DNA from: Mesaphorura yosii
Taxonomy: Eukaryota > Arthropoda > Collembola > Poduromorpha > Tullbergiidae
NCBI GenBank assembly: GCA_009869945.1
Contig: WIXG01000094.1
Location: forward strand, 1 to 64,000
Length of the DNA: 64,000 bases
Direction of reading: 5' to 3'
Below are positions 12,601-27,174 of this stretch, piece after piece. Made by a program: the position numbers and the translations under genes. The notes under the pieces are model-generated. The model ran no database searches and had not been told where the DNA came from. It worked only from the letters and a program-made list of their open reading frames with translations. The stretch's first letter is position 1; each line of letters begins with the position of its first letter.

Positions 12601-15600
12601 TAAAAATCATGGACACAGGACGCGGTTAATATTTCCGTAAATCAAAACAGTAAAGCTTCTCCAGAGCTGTGTCATCTTGTAGGTAGGGTAAAAAGGACTA
12701 ACACAATGCACAAGAGAGAAAATTTCTTTCTCCTTATCTCAGGGCATACAATTAGATTCTAATGCAGTAATTATGTAAATGAGAATTCCAAATTCATACA
12801 TTCCTTTCTCGGGATCGTTTTTTACTCTTTTTGAATTGTGACGCAGATGAACCACACCAGGTCAAACATGCAACCAACGCTGGCCCGTGGCATCCTCTTT
12901 CCTGTCAAAGCTGGAATCATGGCCATGGTGGAATAAACTGCTTGAAACAAAGAACTGAACTGGAGCTGGATTCTTCGATATTTCCTTTTGTAAATGCTGA
13001 TCTCAAAATTAGGACAAAGTGATTATTCAAAAGACTCAAGAGCAGCTTGAGTTGAGTCTTGAATCTCAGGTATTCTCAGAAAGTCATAGAGCAGGTGCAC
13101 GAAGAGAATATCGTGGTCATTAATCCAATAATAGAGTGCGAGTGTAAGAAATATAATTTGAGGAACGCCATGAGTGCTATTTCGATAATAATCAACACAA
13201 TAGCTGGCTGACAATTACACCCTGGCTACGTTGAGGCTGAAGTTGTCAGATCCAGTCCAATGGAGTGCGAGTGCACTGCAGACAAAAAATTACAGGTTAA
13301 GGTGGCACGTTTCATACTAAATTTTAACTAGACATGTAACCAAAAATATAAATACCAAAACGTCAGCAGCAGTTTAAAATGTTCACTTATTGGAATGAGG
13401 AGGCATGCGAAGCCAAGTCAGGAAGGATGGTGAGAAAAAAATTACTGTCTGCGTGCAAACGGCTCACAGGCTACATGCCAAGCAGTCAGCAACTTTAACC
13501 TGGCCTGGCTCATACCTCTGGTCAGAAAAATTAAAAACCTTTCAGATTTCCAAGCAGGCAACAACTGGCAGCAGCAGCAGGGACCAGACTCGTAACAAGA
13601 ACAATATATTTAGGAAAGGAACTTCTATTTGAAAATACAAATATAATTATTATGATGATTATTATGTGTTTAGTTTAACACAAAAAGGTAAGACATAAAT
13701 TTTGTTTTTCCACACTAAAGCAAACACTGACTGACCACGCTATGCTCGTTGGCTGCAGATGATGATCATGAGCAGCTTCTCGCACCTTTAATGCTCATAC
13801 GCTGCTGGCGTGTTGACCAGCCCTACTCAGCATGATTTACTCAGACAAGTCAAAATTCCAGAATTCAGGCAGAAAGTAATCATGAGGATGCGTGTGCGTA
13901 AGCATTGCGCTTAATTTTGCATATTATGGACAACAACGTTATATTCATAAGTCGAAAGCCAACAATGCAATCATGTGAGACTTGGATGGGACGGCCAACT
14001 CCCAATTGTTGTAGCCTAGCCCTAGCCCTTATATTCTCACTTGGAAATTCATCTCTTTTAATGTTTCTTGGAAATTATAAATTAGGATTATTTATAGCCC
14101 GAGTAAATAATACGCATCGGTGTACTCAAGGAATTAGAATTAGGCACAATTCGTCTCTCCATACACTTGAAAGCATTACACAAAGCAGCTGGAACGAATA
14201 AGAGAAGCCCGCAGAAGGCAAAGGCACGGTTCAACTACAATTTGAAGTCCTGAGAAAACTGAGAGAAAGATTACATGGCAAAATTTGCACTCTACGGGAC
14301 CCCTTTAGAAATTCGCATGCATGCAAGCATGAGTCTTGCAGTTTGCAAGACTGCCAATGTGCCAATACCTACCTGAAAGGAATTCTTTTCAGTTTTTATG
14401 GTTAAGTTTAGTAATTCTACAAAGCCAAAAGCGCCTCTCCAATTCACACAGGCCAGAGGCTGAGAAGAAACTGCAAGAACTGCATCTTGAATAGATTTTT
14501 TGCTTCTGCCACCAGAGAAGAATTTTTCGTTATTACTTTCAGCACATTTAACCATGAAGATTAAATAGCAAAAAATCACGAAAAACGACTGCTGTGGGCT
14601 ACGAAGAAAAGGCACCAATGGTGAGGTAAAAGAGGCACTGTTTTCTGCTGTGAAATGTAAAACTGTCGACTCATTATTGTACGAGTTGGAGGCACATGTG
14701 TGCGGTATCGGTATTCAAGTGAATACGTTCCTCAGACATGATTTTTCAAACAGAAATATTCACCCTGTGTCAAAGGGATAAAATGAAAAGACGAATATAC
14801 TGGAGCAGGAGCGTGGAATGAGTGGAATCGGCTCAGCATCCCGCTCTTCTTGTATCCCATCATAAACTGAAGTCAAACTCAAGTTCTTACCAACAGAAAT
14901 TCCTTGTCAACTTAATGTTTAAAGCTCCCAGGACATAATTTGCACTGAAGGCCGAATGTGTGACTGAACCAAGTAGCAGAACCAAGGAGGAACAAGTGTC
15001 AGAGCCTAATTAAAATGTCTTGAACAGGATACTCGTATCATTTTTGGATCCGGTTGGGTTCCAGTTCCAGTCAGTCCAGTTTAAAGCTCACTTCACTTTC
15101 ATTCACTCCCTTCCAGTGTTAATTTTGAAACAATGAGGAAGTGTATGAAAATGTGGTTGAAGGGATCAGTTTCATCCCCCAGCACTTATGAAACTCACAA
15201 AATCATCGCAAGCACGAGGATGAGATGATAGGTATGTATAATATCCCACTTCCTTTTCCCACAACCCAAGGAAAGCAGAAAGCTCGTGTCGAGCAACCCT
15301 TCAATTAAAATCCAATTTTAGAGATTAAAGTGTCGAAGAAAATGATGACGCTCTTGTCTTTGTCTCTAATAAACAAAAACTGTTCGCTGTACTCGGTTCT
15401 TAACTTTAAGCTGTTTAAACTTGCTCATGGCGCTCGCGGACAGAATTCTTTAGTGTACTGCAGGCACTTGTCTTTTGTTTTTTAGTTTCGAATTCTTAGA
15501 AAATCGGCAACTTCCTTTCCCGTCTGTCCCATATTTTATCCTGAACTACTTACTCGAGCAGATGAACACGTACACTTCGAGGTTTCGATGGCTGGTTACT

Positions 15601-18600
15601 TCAATAAGTACCGACCGACTACCAGATCACGACTGACTGATTGTAAGCAGACTGCTGTTGTACCTCGCTTAATGAGGGGCAATAATACGGACCTTTCAGG
15701 GCAGGCAGGCGAGGCACAGGCAGATCGAACCTCGATGACGAGAGGAAGAAAGGGACCAAAACTCCACAACTTGTTAAATGGGTAATTCATGCACCAGAAA
15801 ATGAAGACAAGGCAAAGGCAAGCTGGTTTCTTGGTGTAAAAGGTTATATTTATTATGGGTACATGATAATGTGGATTTTTAGGGCAGGCTACGATGGCTG
15901 GGTACTTATTGTTGTTGTGGCTCTCGGCGCGGCGCTGCCCGGCCCGTCATCATCATGTACACAGGATTTACAATAAATATCAACGTACCTCTTAAGGGCT
16001 CATGGGCTGATCGCCTCTCTCGCGCTTGGTGTTGGTGTTTAGTGTTTGTCCAACAACATTTTCTTATTATTCGTTTATTTATTATATTGCACACCATAAT
16101 ATGATTGTACTTGTCGAAATTCCAGCCAAGGAAACGAAACAAGAAATGACTATCACCAAAGTATTTTAGTACACGTTATTAATGGTCACCTAAAGGCTTT
16201 TCCATGTCTCGTCCTCCGGTTCCTCGCTCTCAGCCGGACTTATTTTTAAAAGGATACTTGTTACTTTACAATGATGTCGACAGTGAACGGAATTGTATAC
16301 AATTTCAACAACAAAGGCTACCGTATACCCGTCATCTTATAATTTAAGCTTCAGCTTATCTCGGACACGTTGAGGCTTGCTACGAAGACTTAAGATTTGA
16401 TGCTCATCAAGACAGACAAACCAGGTAAGAGTTTCACTGCGCCGACTGCGTACTATTTCAAGTGACCGAACAAATAAGATTTTCTGTAAAAATTACTTTC
16501 CGGTAAACTGAGGAAGAGGAGCTGAAGCCGCATCAGTACTCGTACAATTTTCTAGACAACAACAAATAGGAACACGGAACCCTTCAGAAAATGAATTATT
16601 ATGACAAAGAATAATCACTGGTCCGAAAAATCTTTCAAGACTGTTACTCTTGCAAGGCTGAAGCCGAAGCGATTCATGGTTGCAACATCCAGCCTACTTC
16701 AAGATGAACCTCAACTTAGCAGCGACCACGACGACTGACTGAGCTCATAATGAGGACTTTAGGCATTTTTTACAAATATGAAAACATCTTTCACCTTATT
16801 TAACCATTCCAACAATACACACGAGAGTACAGATTATAATTACAATCAGCTAACATCCTTTTCCTTATTCCTCGTCTTCAAGATTGTATGATGGAAAAGC
16901 GCACAGGCAAAAGAATTTGGTCGTACAACAAAGAAATTATACTACTGTGTAGCTTTGAGTATGGCTTTGACACAAAATTCCGCTGAAGCTTTATTCTCCT
17001 TGAGTTTAAAAATCAAAGCGTCCGCTCGTACTCAAGAAATCTCATTAGATTTTCAAATAAATCAAGCGTTCATTCATTTCAGGATTCCTGTATTGCTTTA
17101 TGCATCTAATCTACAGAAGTGTTTGAATACTTGTCGAGTTGACCAAATACCGTTTTTCTAATCTGCCCTTCAAGCACTTCTTGTGAAAAGTACTAAAATA
17201 TGGGTGACAAAATATTTCTTGGTCAAGTATCCTCAGGCATCAAGGTGAACGGCAAAGCAAAGGGATGGCTGGCTAAAAAGATTTTCTTCTCTCCCTGAGA
17301 AGCTTTCCATTGTCTCCAGCACGATCACGTCGCCCCGTCTTTTGGCCCAAATTCCGGTGTGACTAATTCGAATTTATTGAGTTGTTGGACTTAAGTAAAT
17401 ATTATTGCCAAATTCTAATGACTTTTATTAGGCGAAATAAAAAGCGAACCCAAGCGAGAGTCGGGGATACCTAACTCTGTTGTTCCAGTTCCAAGGCTCC
17501 AGCCCAGATATAAATCATAAATCAATCAGTGACTTTGATCTGACAAAGACAAGTTGAACTGACGATAATTGAACCTTAGTGAACTGGCAGCTGGCCCATT
17601 ATTGAGCTCGTCTGCCAAGAGCTTGATTGAAGCGTATGCAAATTATGCTGCCATCTTTTCAAGTTTTGATTACGGTTTGATTTAATCCTCACTTGATTCC
17701 CACGGGACAAAATTGAAGTGAACTGGAAGCCAGGCGCCCTTCATTCATTCAAACCAAAACTTCCACTTGAGTTTTTTCTGGATTCGAGATTTGAGTGGAC
17801 GTCACAAAAGTGGGAAATGGAAGGAAGACGTGAAAAGAAAATCCTCCTTTTTCATTTGATGGAAAAGATAAAAATTCATTCCATCAGTAACACCAGCGCT
17901 CATTGCTCATTGCGTCATGTCATCGAAGAAGAAAGAGAATAGTAAAAAGTGACTAACTTAAACGTAAAGAAAGAAAGGGTTGCCAGAAGCCCTTTAAGCA
18001 CACATTTCTGTCCATCTCATTTCATGACATCGCATCCATGCCACAAAGTACACAAAAACTACAAAGCAATGCGCAACAATAAGTAATGAGAAACAGGATT
18101 ACCGCTGGCGAGTGTGCAAGATTTTGAAGAAGTCCTTGAAATGAGTCAAGCACATTCCATTCCAGAGGTCTGGGAAATGTATTTTGCCAGCACGATGTAC
18201 ATAAAGTAGTAATACATGCGGATTGACAAGAAGGTGCTAGGACTAAAAAAAATTCAAGCGCTTGAAATTGCCTAAATTGCGAAGAGGAGAAAGGCGATTG
18301 TCACAAATTGATTTCTGATTTCAAAAGCTATTTACCCATTTCTCTATTTCTTAAGAATGTTGAAAAGTAGTTGGATTTCTGATTACGATTCACGCATTAT
18401 AATGAGCACTGAGCAAATGTAGTATTTGAGTGACAAAGCGACGTAACGACTGTCTGGCGGTGCAAGTTAGGGCTCAGGAGGAGGCAGTAATTTTATTGAA
18501 CAGTCTCAGGCCCCTTTGTTGATTTTGTACGTGACATTCAATATCTACAGGATCTCAGAAAAGCAAAAGATTCCTGGAAATCTTTTAGTCAGTAACGCCA

Positions 18601-21600
18601 ATTACGAGAACAACAATACACCAGGAACATGAAATGGAAGAATGCTTTAACGTTAACCGGAATTGTCGGCATTCAATAATTTGCTCGTCAGACAAACAAC
18701 TCTGGTGATTCTTGCGACTACGACTGCAAATTGCACTGCGGATCGTGACAGAATTTGGACTGCACCAGCAAGCATACGAATCCAGTCACAACAACAATAA
18801 CACTGCTGATACTGCTCAAACCTAAGCCGAATGGAATGTAACTCGTTAAGCAAGGCAGCAATGCGGCTCCTCCGTTTCCTGTTTCAAATTTGAAATATTA
18901 CTCAGATAAAAATGAGTGATATGTTTTACTACCTTGGAGCTAATTGAAAACGAATTCCAACAAAATCAGTTCTGAGAAATGTTCAAGACCGTGATTGACT
19001 TTCGAAGCAGTTCACATCAAAATAAAACAAAACCTCACGCAATCTGTCAGAAGTCAGACTCGACTGTAGTGTGGTTGAATAAATTTCTCGCAGAAAGTAT
19101 TGAAATGCAGCAAAAAATCGTTCATTTATTATTTCAAGTAATTCAAGTCTCACTGTCTCAGCCAGTCAGGTGAGCAACAACTAAAAATTGAGATGAGATC
19201 ATTTCACATGAAGCAAGTTTTAATCAATCTACATCTGACACGTCAAGATATCAGAATTTTCAGGCTCAAGACACCTTTGCAAACTAAAGCTATAAATTCA
19301 GGCAGGGCAGCATCAAGTTTCAAGGTGAGTTCGAGAAAGCCCAATGATGCTAATGAAATATGTGCATCGTAGAAATCCAGGTTTGAGAAACTGCGGCCAA
19401 TACCCACGAATATTTGTCACCCCTTCGTCATTACTCATTAATATTCACGGTGCAAGGTGATACGTCATGATTAAATTTAGCCCACGATTAAGCCTCAATT
19501 TGAATAATAATCCAATAATTCCGTCCATTACGAGTAAATGATTGCCCGTCTCCTCGCCGCGTCCTGTCGGCCGAACATAATCCGCACAATTCCACAATGA
19601 ATCAATTCATATTTCGTACTTAATAAATCAAACCACTTGCGTTTACAAACGACACGAAATTATCAGGATGACAAAGCATTTAATTCGTTCCCTTCGGAGG
19701 GCACAGAAGAGTATTTGTATACAGAGATAATATCCATTTATCTTTTCCAGCCCATGCATCGCGTCGTGTGAAGAAAGCATCCCAGCGTCCATAAATTCCA
19801 TGCCATTATCAACTGTCAAAAATGTCCGAGTACCAGACGTGCAACAGCTTTAATCTCTCAGAGCGTCAGTACCTGGAATACACTCTCAGTCACTTTTTCT
19901 CCCCTTTATCATTAATCTTTGAATACATTAGACGCATTCTCATTGAGCTCAGATAATAACAATAAAAGGCATTTCATTTCATCTGTTCTTATTCCTACTC
20001 GTGCTCTACTATTGATTGACCATGTGTGATGGAATTGAAGAATGCATCAATTCGTAATGATGCAAGAAGTGAGGATTGAAATGCTTCAAGTAAACGAAAT
20101 TTTGACTTCTACATGCACCGATCTGTTATCCGGGTGGGTCGTCTTCTACATAAAACTTAGACTTCGTTTCGTCTGGCTAAAATTAGGCTTTGACGAAATC
20201 TTTGAAAGTTTCGGAGCAGGATCTCAAGTTTCTTTGTTCACTTATAAACGTGCACAGCAATTACATGAACCCAGGCTCAGACCTTTAAATCGGATAGGAC
20301 TCGGCCTCGAGATGACTGAGCAGACAGTTTCCAGTTCCAGATTCAGGCACACGGTCAAGTCACACAACCTCTGGCACAGGCAGACGTCACCTTCGCAAAG
20401 CAAATACAAGAACACCAGACGGTGCACAGACGAGGACGACTGGATAACCATCAATCCCGAACAATTACCCAACTCCTGATTAATAGGACGAACCCCGTTT
20501 TTACGGTCATCGCATGCTACGAAATTGTCCCTTCCTCTGAAAAGATCATCTTATCATGTTCTGAGCAAGCCATCAGTTCTTTCATTCTTCCAGATGGGGA
20601 AGATAAAAGCTCATTCTTCCGTTTTGTGGCTCGCTCGCGTTCACCACCTGCTCATCCTCAAAATCGGGAAGCAGATCAGGCGAGACGCGGTGCAACTGCA
20701 ACGGGAAATCGAAATCGCATCTTAAATCTGAAGTGAAGGTGGAAGATGAAGGCAACGCATGCCCATGCCATGCAGTCAGCGGCAGAGTAATAATAGTAAA
20801 AACGAAATGTGGTGTGTGCTCAAGAAGAATGAATCAAACCTCCAACCAAGATTTTCAGGTAGGTCTTCAGGAATCCTTATAATTATCATTAAAAATTGGG
20901 GATGATAAATAAATTTAAGTGGCACGAACCCGGTAATATAACATTGTTACATCCTCTTTGGATGAGCCGAGTTCATCGTGATGCAGGAGCACGCAGGCGG
21001 CAGCAGCATCGGCAAGATGGTAATCGCCTCTTCAGTTTATAGGGAAGTCGTAGAAGTTGAAACCGACAAAATTACCCCAAAGATAGAAACAACTTAGTAA
21101 GTGAAAAAAGTGTGCACTTCACTCCGCCTCAGACGAGCTAGAAGCAAGGCTGGATGGGGTAATTACACCAGCGAGCACTGCGACCAGACTCTTAACGGTC
21201 CGTCAATCCAGTTACATCACGTCATAAGATGAAAATAACCAAATGCGTCCAAACTTTAACGAAGAATTTTATCGAGAAGTGGCAAGATCAAATGGAAATT
21301 GTAAATAGCATGTCCAGCAACAATAATGTACACCGTTTTGGCGCTCGATTCATCTGATTGATACAGTTTTCCTACCTCCGTGCATCGGTGCCGTTGTACC
21401 ACTCCGCTAATTTTAAAGATAAAAGTGTAACGTATGATCCTGAAATGCTAGAAGTATTATATGTAATCTGATGCCGTTCCATATTCCATAACAAGCGAGT
21501 GAAATGAAAACATTTGGTGATTACAGAGAGAAGCAAGAACTTGCAACAATACGCCATACTTGTTTACGAAAGTATAACATTGCACAACATTGAACGCTGA

Positions 21601-24600
21601 ACTACGTTGAACGAGAAATTAGTATGGGGCACCAGCCACCGCCACCAACATCACCAACCAGCCTTCTTTTATCGACCTTCGTGAAAGCCAATATCTCGCA
21701 CTTTAACTTGGACTTAATAGTACTACGAACAGCGTTGGCGCGGGGTTGTGTTAAAACCTTCAGCAATGCCGTGCATCGTACCATGGACCGATGACTGGTC
21801 ATGGTGGAGTGGTGTAAGAAAATTATTACTTATTATCATGCTTTCTTTACATGTTAAGGGAGACCACACATGATTTAATTACATTTTCACAGTAGTCGTT
21901 ATTTTTCCATTGCTTATTGCAATTGCAGCCGTGCCCTTGGTCTTCGTCTCCTCGCTCCTAGGACTGATGCTGGTCGTGAACAACTACAGGGAACAGCATT
22001 CAAGTCTTTACTCCGTCCCAACAGCATGACGATAAAAATCAGCATCATGGAAGAAAGACCAACCGTACAGTGCGTTCGGCAATGAATAATGACTTTATTC
22101 GGTTTACGCAATAAAAGAAGGCAAAGAAAAAACGAAGCACATGGCGATGGCACTGGCAGTGATGCATCACTTCAGGTAACAATGCAAATCAAATTAATTT
22201 CTTTTAGCAAGTTCATGAACGACAGAAATAAGAAATGTGGCACTTGCCGAATATTGTAGCTGCTGCGTTTTGAGGTGCGACGGGAGGGCAACACACAAGC
22301 AATGTGGTAATCGGGAATGATCGTTTGCACGTGGCTAAGTTCGGTCAAGCTTCCAGTACTTCAAGACCAGTCTGGAGAGCACGAGAGCAACAGTGCAAGA
22401 AAAAAGCTCAACACATGTCGCCATAAAATCGTCATCCTTATGAATGAAACAGAACGACAGATGCCACTTTTTGGTTTTATAAACCCAAACTTTGAGTGGG
22501 AGATAAATTCCAAGAAATGTATGGAATGAAATACATAACACGGAAGGATGGCGTATGAAGTATGGAGGAGGAAGTTGTGACAATGCATTCCTTTGCGATA
22601 CATTACATCACATTCATACGGTGGAAAGTCTGTTCATGCAATAGAAAGGACGAGCCACGCACGCTTTAAGGAATCCATCTGAATCTGGAGAACCTCTGAA
22701 CTCCGAATCCTGTGCTCTAAAAACATGGAATCCTGAACTTTGGGGGTCCCGACCAGCCTTATCCATTGTAACAAACCAACAAATTGCACCTCAAATGTGA
22801 AGGGCAAGTAAACGCAGAAGGACCCTTAAGAGAATGAAAGGAAAATTTCATCTCCGCACATAAATTCAGCATGACTTGAATCGTTCGACCCGAAGCCGAA
22901 AAAGCTACACCACCACCACAGCTGCCGGCCTCCAACTCGCTTCAGCCGTGTTAAGCGCCTCGGAAGGATTAGACCGAAGAATGAAGCCCGAACTTAAACT
23001 TCATAATACACACTTCATGATTTTAACTACCCACGACCTCCTACTTCCTATTCAATTCATCTTCAATATCCGAAAACGAAACGAAAATAAATCGTGCATC
23101 GTATTTAAAAGCCCATCGCTGAATTATTAGATCAACTCGGTCATCACACTGCTTTGAGCCAGGACCTAAACCGTACGCCTTGCACGTCCAGGTGTATTAG
23201 TGAATTTTTCACTAGGCTGGCATTGAAATGATAATGAGGCAGTGAATGAACTGTGCCCTTGCTTGCTCCAACGTCCGGCCCTCCGCAAAGGACACTATTC
23301 CTCCGTGCCAAGAATTCATTCATTCATTCTGCTCCCACTTTTCTTAGCACTTATGTCATCTCTGCCAATATTTGAATACGAATGTATGGAAAATATACAA
23401 TCGCTGTCTGTCGTCCGTGTGTCGTCCTCGCTGTTCGCCGCGCGGTAATTTGCAATTTCTATACCTTCACTTCATATACTTCATTGCAAAATTGCGAAAG
23501 ACAATTTGCAACATTAAAGCGATGATGAATGTGGCTCTTGCACCCTTGCCGCGTGCGTACAGGTTTGAGGTCAGTTCGGTCAGTGTCAGTAAATGCTGTG
23601 AACCTATCCTCCGCTAATTCATCCGGTCCTGGTCCGGTCAGCGTCAGAAAAGCTTTGTGGTCAGCATCAACGCGCTAAACGCCTTGTAACTTTTTTAATC
23701 CATAATAATAATGATGATGATATAATATTATTACGTGAAGTAAAGCAACAACAACAGGCTTTCGAAAATATTACAAGAAAATTGTAAAATTATGCACCGA
23801 AGAAGCCATAAAATGACGTTGAAGAAAAAACTTGTCAGAGAATCAAATCAAGTTTCATAGAAGTTTGAGTTTTCACAAGTTATGATAATGATTCTCTGGT
23901 TCAGAGTTTAATTCGCTATTTTTCCTTTGTGTAAAGAGCAATTTTTTATCCTGTATTGTATAAACAAGTACAAAAGCCAAAGATTTGAATGTATAATTAT
24001 AATATGATAGATAGTGCACTGCAGCAGGCAGGCAGACCGATGCGATGATGATCTTCGGTCATGTTACGCACGGCCGAAAGACTGAAGACGGAGTGAACGA
24101 TAAAACATGTCCACTGAAAGACAGGCAATGCAAAGGTATAACATAAAAAATGTGCGAGTATTGAGAGCAGGTGTGAGCCAACTCCAAGAAGAACACATGC
24201 ATGCAAGCGTACGTGTGCATAAATACGTAGAATAGACGCTTCACGGTGTCCATGACCAGCTCTCGAGATTCACCTCCCCAGGTGTTTCACTCGGGCCATC
24301 CACGTCTTGTTGTCTGTTGTGACAAAAGCTGAAGTATGATTTGTCTTGCGTAAATCTTGGTCGCATCTCATCGTCAGCAACAACAACAGCGTGGCCCAAC
24401 CCATTTTACAAGAGGGTAATTCACAATTCGCAAGTAATCAGTAACCCACCATTTGAAACACACAAACCGCACGAGGATTAAAATGGCAAAAAGCATGACC
24501 CGACGAAGTTGAAATTAATTAATTAGCGACTTGTAACGAGACTCGATAATATATTACTTAATGAGAGCCCGTTTCATCGTGCCTGTTGTCCGTCACCGGC

Positions 24601-27156
24601 ACCTCCTTAAACTGAAGTTGAACAATTGCAAAAAATTAACCAAAATCAAGGCGAATGGCAGTGTGACTGATCTTTATCTTACAACCGTGTGCTTGAACTC
24701 CGTATTGTTTACTTCTATGCAAATTTCATTCAAGAAAGGTACAAAATATGACTACATGCTGCTAGTTAGTGCGAAGCACGGTACAACTACATTTTGCATA
24801 AAATGTCAACTGTCAAGACTGTCGCAATTGATTTATTCCACGCGGTTTAAGCCGAAGACACAACAGCGAGGTTTGCTCCTTCATGACCTCAGTTTTAACT
24901 TCATTCAGAATTTCTTCATCGAGATTTATAACTCAAGTCTAAGCTTACGGAAGACTTCGTCTACATCGTATCATTAATTTAACAAAGACTTTTAAGGGCT
25001 GGAACCCAGACTGCTGGATCTCACAGCGAAATTTTCCCAGACATGGTGTCACCAACAAATTATTGCTATCTCTGGGAGTATAAATAGCAATAAATAAATC
25101 TGCACTGCTGCTGCACCCATGCAATTGTGGAATGGAAACATTTTTGGAATGCGTATTCATTACGATGAGAGTGATAACCTAGACTGAATCATTTGTAATG
25201 CGGTGTGTGGTGTCTATGAACTGTCTGCAAGCAAATGCAATGCAATTTGTGCATGCAGCCTTTGGATGACCGCCAAAATGTCAAAATAAAGTCAACTCGT
25301 CTCATTTAACACACTTACACTGCATAAAGGCCAAACGCGTCTCCGTCTGGGGCCTCTCACACGTGCGGAAATTCAAGACGAAGACTTCAAACCATTCCTA
25401 AATCTCGACTGACGCATGGTATGTTGATGTTGCATTTTGTGCTCACAACCAAGTTGTTTTGTACGACACAACATAAATGTTTTCATACGTGAAAAACTGC
25501 TAAATGCTAAAAATGAAACCGATACTTCTTGATGGCACTCTTTTCTTGTTTCTTTTGGCGTAGCGCGGGCTGTCGTGCTCTTAATCTCATCGCCAGTCAC
25601 ACCGCCACTGCTCGACAGACAGAATGGAACCTAATATTTTGGTTATGATGTAAGGATTACGACTAAATCCTGTAATAATAAGCAATCTGGACGACTAGCA
25701 ACTGACTGCGACGACGTTATACCGGGGTATAGCATCGCTATTGCTTATTGCATACGACGAAGCTACATTGCAAGACGCAAGATGCAGCCGACTCGTTTGT
25801 ACCTACTATACTAAGGAATGTTCATGTGTGGCCGGCCGTAAACACATGCATCACAAAAGCCATGCACTTGCATTTTTGTGCTACCTGAACTAATGAGTTA
25901 TTTAAATGCGCGTGTTTAATAAAGCAAAATCTACAGACCAGAAAATTGGATTCCTTTATAAATCGGCATGCAACATAAGACAGGAACAAAGGGGAGCTCG
26001 GTCACAACTCTCAACTGCACACTGCAACAATTCAGTAAAGTTTAGAGTCTTGTCTTAACTTTCAGACACCTCCAAGAGGCATAAAATTTGAACACAATGC
26101 GGACACCAGCACCTGCAGAAATTTGTTTCCACTGAATTCCTAATTGGAACAGGCAGCCAAATGCAACAGTGCAATGCATAAATGGAGTTACGAATAACTT
26201 CCGCTTCGTCATTCCGTCGACTTAATGTCGAAAACAGGGGCAAGAATGTGCACAGACGAAAAAGATACGTAACAGCAACAAAGCAACAATACACGTGTTT
26301 AATGTTCTGAGATTGATTCAATAATGCGATACGACATTGCAACACCATGCCAGTTGTTTGCTCTTGATCTTCAGGTGTTCCTGACTCATACACTCAAGAA
26401 TTTAGAATCGGCAACAACTCGCAGCCACATGCATGAAGGATCTGCTCTGTGCGTCTCGCAAAGGAAGTACTCGCACTCGAGTTTCAAGACGGCCGGCGTT
26501 TCTTTCTCACGAAATCCAAGTGCTCTGTGATTAACGAAACTTGCAACATCCTCCGTCCGAGTAATAATTTCAGGCTTGAATGAACATTCCTTTCTCGAAA
26601 CGTTTCTCAAAGATTATCAACTCGACATTATTCATTCTTCTTGCATTGCGTTGCCGACCGTCAAACAAGCCAAGCGCTCTCTCGCTTTTATTTACAGGGC
26701 GCACGGCGACAAATCACAAATGCACGGGCAAAGATGAAGGCGAAGGCACTTTGAGGTATTATGTTGATAAACTTCATCCTGAACTTAACTTGTGCTGGGA
26801 AGATGAAAAGTGAGTACATTTCTTGAACTACATAAATTAAAATTGTGCGCACATGCATGCACACCTACATTAAATCGTCTGAATCAAGATTCATGCCATA
26901 GCCAGCGAGGAAAGTCTCTCACAGATGCACATCCTTCCTACACGTACTCGTAGGAGGTCCTTTCTCGAATATTTATTCTCAGCAGAATTTCGTTTTCAAA
27001 AGAAAGAATCTCATTCCTAACTCTCGCATTGACATTGTCCAAGTCCAAAACGCCACGCCATGTGCGCTCACCTGAATACTTAAGCAGTCGCATTCATTTC
27101 ACAGAATTTCACGGCGATGGCGAATCTTAGCTTTGCAATTGTGTGGAATGATTTCA

Positions 27157-27174
27157 ATTACGATTACGATTACG
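27157..27174. repeat. Short tandem repeat (ATTACG)x3
   Basis: Three exact hexamer units, continuing into a CGCTGG sequence. Too short to be more than a microsatellite. Confidence 0.7.

Noticed and set aside
20042..20479. 145-codon plus-strand open frame in the gene desert
   Set aside because: Composition looks random, no domain, and other frames overlap it.
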